Positions 9,775 through 19,110 of a stretch of 64,000 bases of DNA are shown one piece after another (position 1 is the first letter of the stretch; each line of letters opens with the position of its first letter). The stretch comes from Alphaproteobacteria bacterium. Lineage in GTDB: Bacteria; Planctomycetota; Phycisphaerae; UBA1845. Position numbers and translations under genes: made by a program. A model generated the notes under the pieces. The model was not told where the DNA came from, ran no database searches, and saw only the letters and a program-made list of their open reading frames with translations. Location of the stretch: assembly GCA_028285105.1 (NCBI GenBank), contig JANQQE010000021.1:62001-126000 (forward strand), written 5' to 3'.

Positions 9775-11355
9775 ATGAGCAAGACCGAAACCAACGCCAA
9801 CCTGACCGCCCCGCCGAGGTTCAATCTGCAAGCCGTAGTGCTTGCCGTCGTGACGCTGCCGATCCTGGCACTCTCGCTATATATCGCCCACATCCGGACC
9901 GACGACATCGATGCGTGGTTCTTCCTCCATTATGGCCGCGAACTCCTATCCGGCGCGACACTCTACACCGACATCTGGGACATCAAACCGCCTGGGATCT
10001 TTTGGATCAACGCAATCGGCTTGGCGTTGGCAGGCGGCTCGCCGGTGGGCGTCACCGTCATTTGCGCGTTAGCAATCATCCTGTCTGCCGTCTTCGTTTA
10101 TCGAATCGCCATGACGATCTACGACCAACCGACGGCGGTCATCGGCACGATCTTCGCCGTCGTCTATTTGAATCTCTGGACCTACCACGTCGGCGGAAAC
10201 CGGCCAGCCACCTTCCTGATCCTGACCGAACTCGGTTCGGCGTACCTCTATCTCAAATACGTCTCCGGTTCAACGACGCAGAGACGGTGCCTCTTTTGGG
10301 CTGGCGTCTGCGGAGGATTGGGATTGTGGTTCAAACAGACTGCGTTCGCTGCTCCCGCGGCCATCTTGATCCATCTGCTGATCGTAAAACCATCCGATTC
10401 TGATTCGCGATGGAACAAAGTGTCACTATTTGGCACTGGCTATCTCTGTTCGATCGCAGCGCTCGTACTCACCCTGGCAATCACATCCGATTTAGGCTGG
10501 GCTTGGGACGCCATCGTCGGTTTCAATCGAAAGTTTTTCGCACCGGGCATAGCCACGTCGCTTGTCCCATCGGTGGTCTGGATAGGGTCGCACTGCAACG
10601 GGATGGCCCTACCGCTCATTTTGGCGCCTGCCACTTTGGCACATCCAGTATTCAAATCGTTCTATCGCAAATCGGACAAAGACGAAGGGGATTCAGCGCC
10701 AACAGTACTCCCGTTCTTATGGATATGGTTACTGTTCGCAATCTACTTAGCCGCGGTCGGCCCGCACAACCGCCCGATGTATCTCGCCGTCGCCCTTCCG
10801 CCGTTGGTGATGCTAGCCACCCATAGCGTGTACCTCTTAATCAACTCCGCACGCAACCAGCAAAACAACATGCCGCCCCATTACGTCGTCGTTGGCATCA
10901 TCTGGTTCGCCTACATGCTTTGGACACCGCTGCACTTGCAGATCGATTTTGCCCTTCGACAATTCCACCGCAGCACCCAGCCAACCAACCCAAACCTGCT
11001 CGCCACCGTCGAAGCAATCCAACGCTATGCCGGACCCGACGATGCAATCTTCATCAACGGTTACGCCCCAGAACTCTATTGGCGAGCAGAACGTCACCAG
11101 GCCATCCGCTATCTGGGAACCGAGAAAATCCACCAACTTCAGCAGTTCGGCCAACCCCTGATGGATGAGACGACTCGCTCGCTTAAAGATTCCAAACCGC
11201 GCGTCATCCTTTTCGACTTCAATCGCTTCGATTCAGCAAGCAGCCCCAATATCGCCAACGTGGACGAACTCGAACGCTGGGTCCGAGACAACTACGATCA
11301 GCCCGAATCAGTCCGCTTCCCGACGCTATGGGTCCGCCGCGAAACCCCACGATGA
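9775..11355 (+). CDS. Polytopic membrane glycosyltransferase, GT39/ArnT-like
   Basis: From the ATG at 9775 the product is about 526 residues with roughly ten transmembrane helices. The first extracytoplasmic loop contains DDIDAWFFLHYGRELLSG and YTDIWDIKPPG, the aspartate-bearing loop found in GT-C fold enzymes that use polyprenyl-phosphate sugars. The soluble C-terminal part (IFINGYAPELYW onward) fits the periplasmic domain of such enzymes. The donor and acceptor are unknown. The frame is open upstream to 9682, but that extension overlaps the promoter region of the divergent polyprenyl synthase gene and looks non-coding. Confidence 0.85.
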   Translation: MSKTETNANLTAPPRFNLQAVVLAVVTLPILALSLYIAHIRTDDIDAWFFLHYGRELLSGATLYTDIWDIKPPGIFWINAIGLALAGGSPVGVTVICALAIILSAVFVYRIAMTIYDQPTAVIGTIFAVVYLNLWTYHVGGNRPATFLILTELGSAYLYLKYVSGSTTQRRCLFWAGVCGGLGLWFKQTAFAAPAAILIHLLIVKPSDSDSRWNKVSLFGTGYLCSIAALVLTLAITSDLGWAWDAIVGFNRKFFAPGIATSLVPSVVWIGSHCNGMALPLILAPATLAHPVFKSFYRKSDKDEGDSAPTVLPFLWIWLLFAIYLAAVGPHNRPMYLAVALPPLVMLATHSVYLLINSARNQQNNMPPHYVVVGIIWFAYMLWTPLHLQIDFALRQFHRSTQPTNPNLLATVEAIQRYAGPDDAIFINGYAPELYWRAERHQAIRYLGTEKIHQLQQFGQPLMDETTRSLKDSKPRVILFDFNRFDSASSPNIANVDELERWVRDNYDQPESVRFPTLWVRRETPR

Positions 11356-11433
11356 ACGCCAATCTCAATCTGCTATAATCTGGCTCGACACAACGCCATG
11401 CGTTTATGAATTAGCCCACAGAGCCCAAGAACA

Positions 11434-12492
11434 ATGTCGCCCGTACAAATTGGCAACGTACAAATCGAACACCCTTTCACGCAAGCCGCCCTCAGCGGTT
11501 ACAGCGATCTGCCCATGCGCCGCATTGCCCGTCGCTACGGTGCGTCGTACACCCTAAACGAAGTTGTCCTCGACAAGATGGTTCTGCAAAAAGGCAAAGG
11601 GCAAAAGCGCATCCTCACCAAGATCGAACCGCAAGACCAACCCGTCGCCGGACAACTCATGGGTTCCGACCCCGACCAGTTTGCGCCAGCCGCCCGCCTC
11701 CTCGCCGATGCAGGTTACAACGTGATCGATATCAACTTCGGCTGCCCGGTGCGGAAGGTACTCGGTCGATGTCGCGGCGGATTCTTACTTTCTCAACCCA
11801 AACAAGCGCTCGACATCGTCCGCCGGGTGATCGATGCTGTTGCGCATGACGTTCCCGTCACCGTCAAGATGCGCCGCGGTCTCGATGATACGTCCGAAAG
11901 CGAAAGCAACTTCTTCGCCATCCTCGACGGCGCGTTTGAAGCCGGCGTCTCGGGCGTAACGGTTCATGGCCGCACCGTCGAACAGCGCTACGTCGGACCA
12001 AGTCGCTGGGAATTCCTAACCAAAGTCAAACGCCACGTAGGCAGCGGCTTGGTCTTCGGAAGCGGCGATTTGTTTACCGCGCAATCGTGCATCGACATGA
12101 TGAATGAAACCGGTGTCGATGGTGTGACCATTGCACGGGGAGCCATCGGTAACCCATGGATCTTCGGCGAATGTGTCGCCCTCGCATCCAACACACCGTT
12201 ACCCGAACCGCCCAGCATCGCCGACCAGCGCGAATGCATCGAAGCCCACTTCGCAGAATCGCGCGCCCACCACGGCGACGGGTTAGCGGGAAGACTCATG
12301 CGAAAGTTCGGCATCAAATACAGCGAACTGCACCCCTGCAAGAAAGAAGTCCGCGACGCATTCATCGCAGTCAAAACGCCCGATGAATTCCTCGAAGTCA
12401 CCGCCCGCTGGTACGACGCCGAAAAAGAATGGCCCACTGTCACCCGCCACAACGGCAAAGGCGACCTGGTAGCCGCCGGCGCTGTTTCATAA
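11434..12492 (+). CDS. dusB: tRNA-dihydrouridine synthase, DusB-like
   Basis: This FMN enzyme reduces uridine to dihydrouridine in tRNA. The product is 352 residues with the TIM-barrel Dus fold: an N-terminal QAALSGYSDLPMRRIARRYG segment, the catalytic cysteine in NFGCPVRKV near residue 108, a VTVKMRRG lysine/arginine motif, TVHGRTVEQRY, and IARGAIGNPW for FMN phosphate binding. The C-terminal helical tRNA-binding domain is present. It is about 78 bases downstream of the glycosyltransferase on the same strand. A GGTCCGC inverted repeat follows the stop and may act as a terminator. The DusB label, rather than DusA or DusC, comes from overall resemblance. Confidence 0.92.
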   Translation: MSPVQIGNVQIEHPFTQAALSGYSDLPMRRIARRYGASYTLNEVVLDKMVLQKGKGQKRILTKIEPQDQPVAGQLMGSDPDQFAPAARLLADAGYNVIDINFGCPVRKVLGRCRGGFLLSQPKQALDIVRRVIDAVAHDVPVTVKMRRGLDDTSESESNFFAILDGAFEAGVSGVTVHGRTVEQRYVGPSRWEFLTKVKRHVGSGLVFGSGDLFTAQSCIDMMNETGVDGVTIARGAIGNPWIFGECVALASNTPLPEPPSIADQRECIEAHFAESRAHHGDGLAGRLMRKFGIKYSELHPCKKEVRDAFIAVKTPDEFLEVTARWYDAEKEWPTVTRHNGKGDLVAAGAVS

Positions 12493-12509
12493 ATGACAGT
12501 TGCGCTTTC

Positions 12510-12574
12510 GTAGGGTCCGCTGTGCGGACCGAATGACAAGATTGGCAAACAACGGTCCGCACAGCGGACCTTAC
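12510..12574. repeat. Inverted repeat of GTAGGGTCCGCTGTGCGGACC
   Basis: The left arm at 12510-12531 and the right arm at 12553-12574 are near-perfect inverted copies (about 21 bp) separated by 21 bases, and each arm is itself palindromic (GGTCCGC...GCGGACC). It sits 17 bases after the dus stop codon. A second, interrupted copy lies at 53562-53669. Confidence 0.8.
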
Positions 12575-13045
12575 AAATCTCTCCAAAATCAACATGCTAA
12601 ATCCGGTGGGTAATAGTTCCCAATTCCGGGTAAAACCGTTTCAATTCCTGAATTCCTTACCCAATCGGAATCCCCCACGAACATTCACTCCTACCACAAA
12701 CCTTTGCCATTAAGCCACTTATAAAGAACAAGCAAATCCATTCTCCAATGGCACGCACCTTGCCATAGTTTCCAATGGTGGTGCGGTATGGTTGGGCGTC
12801 CCGAAAAATTTTCGGCGGCCCAGCCCGGCGATGAAAGGTCGCCACGCCCAGCCGACAATAACCATTTATTTCCGTGATGGCGTTCTGGGGAGCGCGTCCT
12901 TGCGGACTGAAGATGGTTGCGGGTGCGAAAGCATCGGCAATCGCAAATCGACGCGAGTCGGTTTGTAGATGGGGGGTGGCGCTCTTGGGGGAGATGCCGC
13001 CACTCCCCTTCTTTTTTTGCGCGCACGACACCGACACGCCAATCG

Positions 13046-13073
13046 CGTCATTCCCGCGCACGCGGGAATCCAG
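13046..13073. repeat. dRS3-like single arm, copy 3
   Basis: The best match to the consensus in the window: CATTCCCGCGCACGCGGGAA flanked by CGT and TCCAG. Its core ATTCCCGCGCACGCGGGAAT is a perfect 6-bp stem (ATTCCC/GGGAAT) around the loop. No inverted partner is visible within 100 bases, so this is half of the usual pair. Confidence 0.75.
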
Positions 13074-13171
13074 AAGTATACCAATTCGTCTGGACAGACT
13101 CGGGACTCCCAAACGACTACCGCTTAGTAATGAGATCAAAGACGGTTGACGAGAAAATCACCAGAAACAAT

Positions 13172-13642
13172 CTAAGCGCCAGCCGTCTCGCCCAACAACA
13201 AATCGTGCAACTTGCCGAAAGCTGCCGTCCATCCACCCTTGACCATTTCGCTGAAGTTGTCTGGCAGATTCTCCTGCACCAATCGAACTTCAGTCTGACT
13301 ACCGTGACTGATGAAGTTGACCGTCACGCGCATCGGTTCTGCGCCCTCGCCGATCGCCGGATTGGGCGATGCATCTTCATAAGCAAGCAGTTCCGGCGGT
13401 TCGTATGCCGTGATCTTGCACACCATCGGGTACTCGCCCGCACCCTGTATCGTCATCAGGTGATTGTACTTACCGCCAACCTTCGGTTCGATCTCAGACT
13501 TGACAGCCGTCGTCATCGAACAGCCCCACCACTTCTCGACTTTGCTCGTTTCGATCCAGGCCTCAAAGACGGCTTCGCGCGGGGCGTCGAACGTGCGCGT
13601 GACCGTTAGCGTTCCATTTTCGTAGTGGACTTCCGTTGACAT
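13172..13642 (-). CDS. SRPBCC (AHSA1-like) domain protein
   Basis: The product is 156 residues with the whole of one START/AHSA1 domain: RTFDAPREAVFEAWI at the N-terminus, KVEKWWG, a GGKY turn and the C-terminal helix GGWTAAFGKLHDLL. Such proteins bind hydrophobic ligands; the ligand here is unknown. A strong AAGGAG lies 8 bases upstream of the ATG. It follows the arsR gene by 64 bases on the same strand, and this pair is a common arrangement in which the ArsR-type repressor controls the SRPBCC gene. SRPBCC proteins of this class are often called activators of Hsp90 ATPase by homology only. Confidence 0.9.
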   Translation of the reverse strand: MSTEVHYENGTLTVTRTFDAPREAVFEAWIETSKVEKWWGCSMTTAVKSEIEPKVGGKYNHLMTIQGAGEYPMVCKITAYEPPELLAYEDASPNPAIGEGAEPMRVTVNFISHGSQTEVRLVQENLPDNFSEMVKGGWTAAFGKLHDLLLGETAGA

Positions 13643-13706
13643 GAATTGATCTCCTTGGTGACCTTGACCGACCCGGCTAACTGGCTGACTTTTTGTGCAG
13701 ACTGTC

Positions 13707-14057
13707 TTAATTCCGCTGGCAATTTTTCTTTTGGTGCTTGGTCAGATACGCATCGACGGCATCGAACTGCTCTTTCCAGACCTTCGAGTAGTGGGCGATC
13801 CAATCCTGGGCCTGCTCGACCGCCCGCGCATCGACAGAAATGCGATGCTCGCGCCCGACCTTTTCCCGTCGGATCAGCCCTGCCGATTCCAGAACGCGAA
13901 GGTGCTTCGAGATTGCCGGCTGAGACATTTTGAAAGGTGCAGCCAACGTCCGGACATTCGTCTCGCCACGCGAAAGCATCTCCAGAATCCCCCGCCGCGT
14001 TGCGTCCGAAAGCGCCCCAAACACTGAATCCAACTGCAAATCGCTATTATTAACCAT
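13707..14057 (-). CDS. ArsR-family transcriptional repressor (SRPBCC-linked type)
   Basis: The product is 116 residues from the ATG at 14057. It shows a winged helix-turn-helix (FGALSDATRRGILEML, then QPAISKHLRVLESAGLI) and the C-terminal AQDWIAHYSKVWKEQFDAVDAYL helix typical of regulators paired with SRPBCC genes. The metal-binding ELCVC motif of classical ArsR is absent, so arsenic sensing is unlikely. A start 18 bases upstream is possible, but the palindromic operator then falls inside the gene. It most likely represses itself and the downstream SRPBCC gene. Confidence 0.9.
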   Translation of the reverse strand: MVNNSDLQLDSVFGALSDATRRGILEMLSRGETNVRTLAAPFKMSQPAISKHLRVLESAGLIRREKVGREHRISVDARAVEQAQDWIAHYSKVWKEQFDAVDAYLTKHQKKNCQRN

Positions 14058-14064
14058 TTGGTTA
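14051..14064. promoter_or_regulatory. Palindromic operator TAACCATTTGGTTA over the arsR start
   Basis: A 14-base palindrome (TAACCA, two central T, TGGTTA) lies in an AT-rich stretch and includes the arsR start codon (CAT at 14055-14057 on the plus strand). Similar ACCA-TGGT palindromes are known operators for ArsR-type regulators. Binding here would block transcription or initiation of arsR itself. The site is inferred from symmetry and position. Confidence 0.6.
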
Positions 14065-14157
14065 TATATTAACACCTTAAACTTCTTAAGTCAACCCCTA
14101 CAACAAATCACCAGTATCGGCCTAACGCCTCTAAGGTGGCGCCAGTTGACACTTAGC

Positions 14158-14529
14158 ATGAATAGACGCAACGTGATCCATATGAGCGAATCCTTCCCAG
14201 AAACCGGAGACCGATTCAGTGTCAGCGGCGGACAAGTGTGGCTTCCGTCAGGATTCCCAGAATCGCGTCCGGAAGACGAAAACGTCGATGTGCATGTGCA
14301 GCTCGACTCAGGCAAAAAGTACATCACTACCTTTTATACGCCGAGAAACATAACGCATCAGTTGGAGAAGTTTCGCGAAAGTGGCGAGTGCGCAAACGGA
14401 TTGTATACCTTCGATACAAAGTGGATCGTGATACGAAGTTTGGGCAAAGACGCCCTGACGATCGCAATTGAAGACCTTATCGAGAGCGAACAAATCGCTC
14501 ACGCAATGGAACAGTACGAAGATGATTGA
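14158..14529 (+). CDS. Small acidic protein of unknown function
   Basis: From the ATG at 14158 the product is 123 residues, or 115 from the second ATG at 14182 (MSESFPETG). Neither start has a clear ribosome site. The sequence is acidic with a predicted beta-rich middle (VDVHVQLDSGKKYITTFYTP) and ends in a charged helix (SEQIAHAMEQYEDD). I recognise no family. It is divergent from arsR, so the shared intergenic region could carry promoters for both. Confidence 0.65.
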   Translation: MNRRNVIHMSESFPETGDRFSVSGGQVWLPSGFPESRPEDENVDVHVQLDSGKKYITTFYTPRNITHQLEKFRESGECANGLYTFDTKWIVIRSLGKDALTIAIEDLIESEQIAHAMEQYEDD

Positions 14530-14585
14530 TGATTGATTTCTTGCTTGAGAACGGCAAATTGGGTCGGAATTCGCCTTGAGCTTTC

Positions 14586-15254
14586 CTAATAAACAACCAA
14601 CGCCATCGTAAACCCATCGTAACCCTTGCTGCTAACCGTCTGAATCGTTGTAGCGCTGACGCGGGGTTCGGCTTCGATCAACTCGTTTAGCTTGCGGACG
14701 CCTTGTACGCTCTCGTCTTTGTTTTCTGGGTCAATCACCTCACCATCGCGGACGACATTATCGACGATGATGATGCTGCCGGCGCGCGTCAGCTTCAGTG
14801 CCCAATTGAAATAGTCCGGGTTACTCGGTTTGTCGGCATCGATGAAAACCAGATCGAAGCTTGGCGGATTCTGTGCGGCTATCTTATCCAGGCTTTCAAG
14901 TGCAGGCCCTTCGATCAACTCCACGCAGCCGCTCAGTCCGGCATGGGCGATGTTGTCTCGGGCGACCTGAGCGTGATGGGCATCGCGTTCGAGCGTGATG
15001 AGTTTGCCGCCGCTAACCAACCCGCGCGCCATCCAGATGGCGCTGTACCCGCCGAGTGTGCCAACTTCGAGAATACGCTTTGCACCCATCGAGCGAGCGA
15101 GCAATTGCAACATTTTGCCCAAGCCCGGCGGCACTTGGATTTCGGGCAGTCCGGCTTCTGCGCTCTTGGCCAACGAACGCTCCAACGCATCATCCGGCAC
15201 GATCACGCAGTCTTTGACGTATTCCTCGACCGCTGTCCATGTTGCTTGACTCAT
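14586..15254 (-). CDS. Class I SAM-dependent O-methyltransferase
   Basis: The product is 222 residues, matching the caffeoyl-CoA O-methyltransferase-like family (Methyltransf_3). SAM motif I is EVGTLGGYSAIWMA near residue 62, the acidic residue of motif II is in ITLERD, and the metal-binding aspartates are in FIDADKP and IIVDNV. The substrate is unknown; these bacterial enzymes usually methylate catechol-like hydroxyls. A strong GAGGGGG precedes the ATG. It lies 16 bases after the ppc stop codon, so the two are probably co-transcribed. Confidence 0.92.
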   Translation of the reverse strand: MSQATWTAVEEYVKDCVIVPDDALERSLAKSAEAGLPEIQVPPGLGKMLQLLARSMGAKRILEVGTLGGYSAIWMARGLVSGGKLITLERDAHHAQVARDNIAHAGLSGCVELIEGPALESLDKIAAQNPPSFDLVFIDADKPSNPDYFNWALKLTRAGSIIIVDNVVRDGEVIDPENKDESVQGVRKLNELIEAEPRVSATTIQTVSSKGYDGFTMALVVY

Positions 15255-15270
15255 TGCATCCCCCTCTTCG

Positions 15271-18015
15271 CTATCCCGTACTCTGCATCGCAGCCGCTAT
15301 CCCGTTGATACTCAAGAACAGAGCAGCCCGAATCGCATCCTCTTCATCCGAACCAGCCCGAAAGCGCGTCATCAGTTCAATCTGAAGCAGGTTCAACACA
15401 TCGGTATAAGAATTTCGCGCGAAAATCGCCCGCTGAATCACCGGATTATTGTCGAGCAGTTTCGCCTGACCGGTGATCGCCAGAATCGCCTTCTCGCTCA
15501 GGACAAATTCGCTGACGATCGTCTCGTGCAGGCTCTTTTCGGCGAATGCTGCGTAACGCTTTGCAATCACCAGCCGCGCCCGAGCCATCTCCTGCTGGGC
15601 GTTGTCGATTACCGTTCGGAAAAAGTCCCACTCGCAATACCATCGTTGCATCTTCGCAAGAGCATCTGAATTATCCTGCACCACTTTCTCAATCGCGGAA
15701 CCGAGACCGTACCATCCCGGTACGGTGTAGCGCGTCTGCGTCCAGGCAAACACCCACGGAATCGCCCGCAAGTTGTCCAATCCAACCGCTCCACCCGAAC
15801 GCGATACGGGCCGCGACGCGATGGGGAGACGGCTGATATGCTCGATTGGCGAGCAGCCGGTATAGAATCCCCAAAAATCATCGTGCTCAACAAGTTTGCG
15901 ATACGTCTCCATCGAGTGCCGAGCGATGGCACTCATGATCTTCGACGCATCTTTCTCAGGATCGGATTGCACCGTACTGGTACTGATCTCTGGCAGTTTT
16001 TCTTCCGTACCGATAATCATGGCGTGAACGATTTGTTCAACGTGTCGCCGTGCGATCGCGGGCAATGCATATCGAAACGTGATCACTTCGCCCTGCTCGG
16101 TGAAGCGAATCCGTCCGTTTCGACTTTCGGGTGGACTCGCCAGAATCGCCCGATTCGCCCTGCCACCACCACGCCCCACCGTTCCGCCGCGACCGTGAAA
16201 GAACCTGAGATCAATCGACTGCTCAATCATGGCGGCTGCCAACCGACGCTGGGCGACTTGTAGCGCCCAGTTGCTCATCCAGTATCCGCCGTCCTTGTTG
16301 CTGTCGGAGTAGCCCAGCATGATTTCCTGTCGGCGACGGCGGGCATCAAGGTGTTTCGCGTAAATCGGATGGGCCACGAGACGGGTCATGAGTTCCGGTG
16401 CCCGCTCGAGGTCGTCGATGGTTTCGAAAAGCGGCACTACGTCGAGGGTGGCTTCCACCCGTTCGCCGCGCATTCGCCACAGGCCAGCCTCCTTCATCAA
16501 CACCAGCACCGTGAGCATGTCGCTGACGTCATGGGTCATGCTGATGATATAACTGCCAATCGCAGCCGGCGTGGTTCGACTCGTCTCGCGCAACGTCTCA
16601 TACAAATCGAGCAAATCGCGCGTCGCGTCTGAAACTTCCGCCTCGCGCGGCAGGAGCGGTCGCGGGTCTTCAAGCTGTTCACCAAGGACTCGGCAGCGTT
16701 CATCTTCGTCGAGCGACGCATAATCATCATGAACACGGGCGACGCTCAACAGTTCTGCCACAGCCGCAGAATGCACGGCGCTGTGCTGGCGGATATCAAG
16801 TGAAGCAAAATGCAACCCAAACGCTTCAGCCCGCACCCGCAAATCACGCAGTCGCCCCTGCGCGATGATCGACAACCCGCATTCATCAAGGCACGTCTGT
16901 ATCAGGGCGATGTCTGCGATGAATTGTGCGGCGCTGTACGCACTGGCGTCTTCCCGCGCCTCGCGCAGCTTTGCAATCATCTGCAACAGTCGCTTGCGAT
17001 AAGGTTCAAACTGCAAATCTCGTCTGTCAGAATCACCAAGCGGACAGCGCCGTTCATCGACATCGATCGCATCAAGAAGCGCCGGGCAAACATCGACACG
17101 CTTCGTCGAAATCGAGAGCTCGTAGCGCAGTTCAACAAGCTGCGCGATGAATTGGTCGATCACCGCATGGCGCAATTCGACCAGCGTCCCCTGAGTGACA
17201 TCATTTGTCACCAACGGATTACCATCCCGATCGCCGCCAATCCAAGTGCGATAGCGCAAGAAGCTCGTCATCGGCGGAGTCGCGTCGTAATACGTTTCCA
17301 ACGCCCCGCCAAGATCGCGATACAACTGCGGCACTGCGTCCCAGATCGCTCCATTGAGGAAGTACAATCCATTGCGAACTTCCGTAATCACATGGGGCCG
17401 CTCAGCCCGCACCTCATCGGTCGCGAACATCAAGAACACATCGCGAACAATTTGCTGCTCGTTCTGACGGGCTTCAAAATCTGCAAGGTCGTGCTCGTGT
17501 CGTTTGAGCAGCGCCTCAGCCACCCGCTTTTGATTGCGAAGCACGCTCCGTCGTCGAGCTTCGGTCGGGTGTGCGGTCAGTGTCGGCTGAATGTCGAGGC
17601 GACTGAGAATCGAAAGCACACGGTCGAGCGACCACCCGCGATCCTTAAGCTGTGCGATGGCATCAGCAATCGATTCGGCACGGGGATCGTCGGCGCTGGC
17701 ATCGCGCTCGCGCTGACGGTTGATTCGGATAATCTCAACTTGCTCGGCTTTGTTGGCGAGGTGAAATCGAAGCGTGAGCGTCTTCAACAGGTCGCGAATA
17801 TCGGAAACATTGAGCTTCGCGATCATCGAAGCAGCCCGTGAGCGAATGTCGTCCGCCTCAGCGCACGTGGTGTCATTCTCGGTGGCTTGGGCACGCTTGC
17901 AAAGATCGACAAGCTGCGCGTACACGCCGGAAAACTCCTCACCCAAACCGCGGTGAATGACCCGCTCAAGAAGTTTGTCCAGGTGTGCGATGTCATCGTT
18001 TAACAACACTGACAT
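15271..18015 (-). CDS. ppc: Phosphoenolpyruvate carboxylase
   Basis: This enzyme adds bicarbonate to phosphoenolpyruvate to give oxaloacetate and refills the TCA cycle. The product is 914 residues, the usual length. The catalytic histidine lies in PTLTAHPTEARRRSV near residue 150, a second essential histidine in FFHGRGGTVGRGGG, and the IMLGYSDSNKDGGY motif is complete. The C-terminus ends in AAMQSTG, like the conserved NTG end of the family that takes part in catalysis. GGAG lies 8 bases before the ATG. The O-methyltransferase gene follows closely. Confidence 0.97.
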   Translation of the reverse strand: MSVLLNDDIAHLDKLLERVIHRGLGEEFSGVYAQLVDLCKRAQATENDTTCAEADDIRSRAASMIAKLNVSDIRDLLKTLTLRFHLANKAEQVEIIRINRQRERDASADDPRAESIADAIAQLKDRGWSLDRVLSILSRLDIQPTLTAHPTEARRRSVLRNQKRVAEALLKRHEHDLADFEARQNEQQIVRDVFLMFATDEVRAERPHVITEVRNGLYFLNGAIWDAVPQLYRDLGGALETYYDATPPMTSFLRYRTWIGGDRDGNPLVTNDVTQGTLVELRHAVIDQFIAQLVELRYELSISTKRVDVCPALLDAIDVDERRCPLGDSDRRDLQFEPYRKRLLQMIAKLREAREDASAYSAAQFIADIALIQTCLDECGLSIIAQGRLRDLRVRAEAFGLHFASLDIRQHSAVHSAAVAELLSVARVHDDYASLDEDERCRVLGEQLEDPRPLLPREAEVSDATRDLLDLYETLRETSRTTPAAIGSYIISMTHDVSDMLTVLVLMKEAGLWRMRGERVEATLDVVPLFETIDDLERAPELMTRLVAHPIYAKHLDARRRRQEIMLGYSDSNKDGGYWMSNWALQVAQRRLAAAMIEQSIDLRFFHGRGGTVGRGGGRANRAILASPPESRNGRIRFTEQGEVITFRYALPAIARRHVEQIVHAMIIGTEEKLPEISTSTVQSDPEKDASKIMSAIARHSMETYRKLVEHDDFWGFYTGCSPIEHISRLPIASRPVSRSGGAVGLDNLRAIPWVFAWTQTRYTVPGWYGLGSAIEKVVQDNSDALAKMQRWYCEWDFFRTVIDNAQQEMARARLVIAKRYAAFAEKSLHETIVSEFVLSEKAILAITGQAKLLDNNPVIQRAIFARNSYTDVLNLLQIELMTRFRAGSDEEDAIRAALFLSINGIAAAMQSTG

Positions 18016-19110
18016 GACTATTGCTCCAATACTTCGTACTGCGTCATCACAGCTCTCTGCCGAACGACAAACCAGTCATGACAGAGATTGGGTCGTTTGG
18101 CAACCTTTCACCCTCAAACACCCGAGTGCGCCCCCGTACACTTAAGGATAGAGGATTTTGTATCGCATTGAAAAAAGTCGTCACCAACGCCGAGAATGCG
18201 TCCGAGCGTTCAAATAAGCGTGATTCGCATGGCGCACTTTGGATGTGCCTGGGGTGACGTCAGCAATTCGATACCAGGCTGTCTCTAGTTCAATCGTTTC
18301 GACACTCCAATGCCGTCATTTTCCGCGCACGCGGGAATCCATGGCAAAGCGAAGTCGCTTTCGGTGAATGCTCGATTCCATTAATACACAGGGATGACGA
18401 GAAAAACGCTACGCTTGGATCGAAATCGCTTTTGCAGTAAATACGGGTTCAAGCCAATTCGCAGAAATACGTCCGGCGATCAACAGATTATCTGTCCGCG
18501 CCAAACGGGAATATTCGACAAGAACGGAGATCGCGTTCGGGTCGCCAGTCGCAGAGGACGTATGGAACTTCCAGTCAAGATCAACGGGCGCGGCCAGCCC
18601 CTTAGCGGGAACATGTTTGTTCCATTTTCCGATGAGAGTCGCTTGCCACTCCGGATCGGCTGCCCGGGCGGAAATCCGCACACCCCAACCTGAACAAACC
18701 AACTGCCAGCAATGCCACGTCCCAACCGTGCCCACATCGACGTTCGCCTGCAAGTAAATTCAATCCGCGCACGGGAGACTGAGTCACCTGCTGCGATGAC
18801 CCCGAATGTCGAATATGCCAATTCACCAATCAACCACAGCGGTCAGAAATTGAGCGATACAAACCAACTTGGACCTGCGTATATTGGCGCAGTTGTGGGC
18901 GAAATGGCGCAAATTCAGTTGCTAATCCTTGAACATCGCTCAAGCCGATATCTTCGCAAAACATATCGTTTCTTTCCCATGCAATGGCGTCTGGACGCAT
19001 GCATGACTTTCGCATAATAGTGTGGAACATGACTTGCAAAGCGCACTTCGGATTCGCGAGTGCGCAGTCTGTCGGAGTACATCTCTTCAACATTCGATAC
19101 AGTGAGTTTC
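18016..19110. other. 1.1-kb gap with one repeat and possible gene remnant
   Basis: A dRS3-like pair lies at 18313-18399. On the minus strand between 18409 and 19093 several short frames have protein-like segments (for example WHCWQLVCSGWGVRI and NDMFCEDIGLSDVQGL) in different frames, which could be the remains of one frameshifted gene. I cannot support an intact gene. The promoter of the oxidase cluster must lie at the right end. Confidence 0.4.
18313..18399. repeat. dRS3-like inverted repeat pair, copy 4
   Basis: The left arm is CCGTCATTTTCCGCGCACGC plus GGGAATCCA, and the right arm is CTCGATTCC...GGGATGACG. The interior GCGAAGTCG...GGTGAATGCT and the right flank AAACGCTACGCTTG match the copy at 27402-27497, so the mobile unit extends over about 100 bases rather than the palindrome alone. 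Confidence 0.7.

Larger units (their letters stand above)
12493..13171. other. Gene-poor, repeat-containing gap
   Basis: I see no convincing gene. The gap holds the GGTCCGC inverted repeat, short GC-rich palindromes around 12800-12850 (for example CGAAAAATTTTCG) and a single dRS3-like arm at 13046. Open frames on the minus strand up to 160 codons cross the repeats and have composition unlike the neighbours, so I do not call them. Confidence 0.6.

Noticed and set aside
12657-13139. 160-codon minus-strand frame and overlapping frames in the gap after dus
   Set aside because: The frames run through the dRS3-like repeat and short palindromes, have no ribosome site and no protein-like segments.
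18409-19093. Minus-strand frames with short protein-like segments (WHCWQLVCSGWGVRI; NDMFCEDIGLSDVQGL)
   Set aside because: The segments are in different frames with stops between and no start signals. A decayed gene is possible, but not supportable without homology search.
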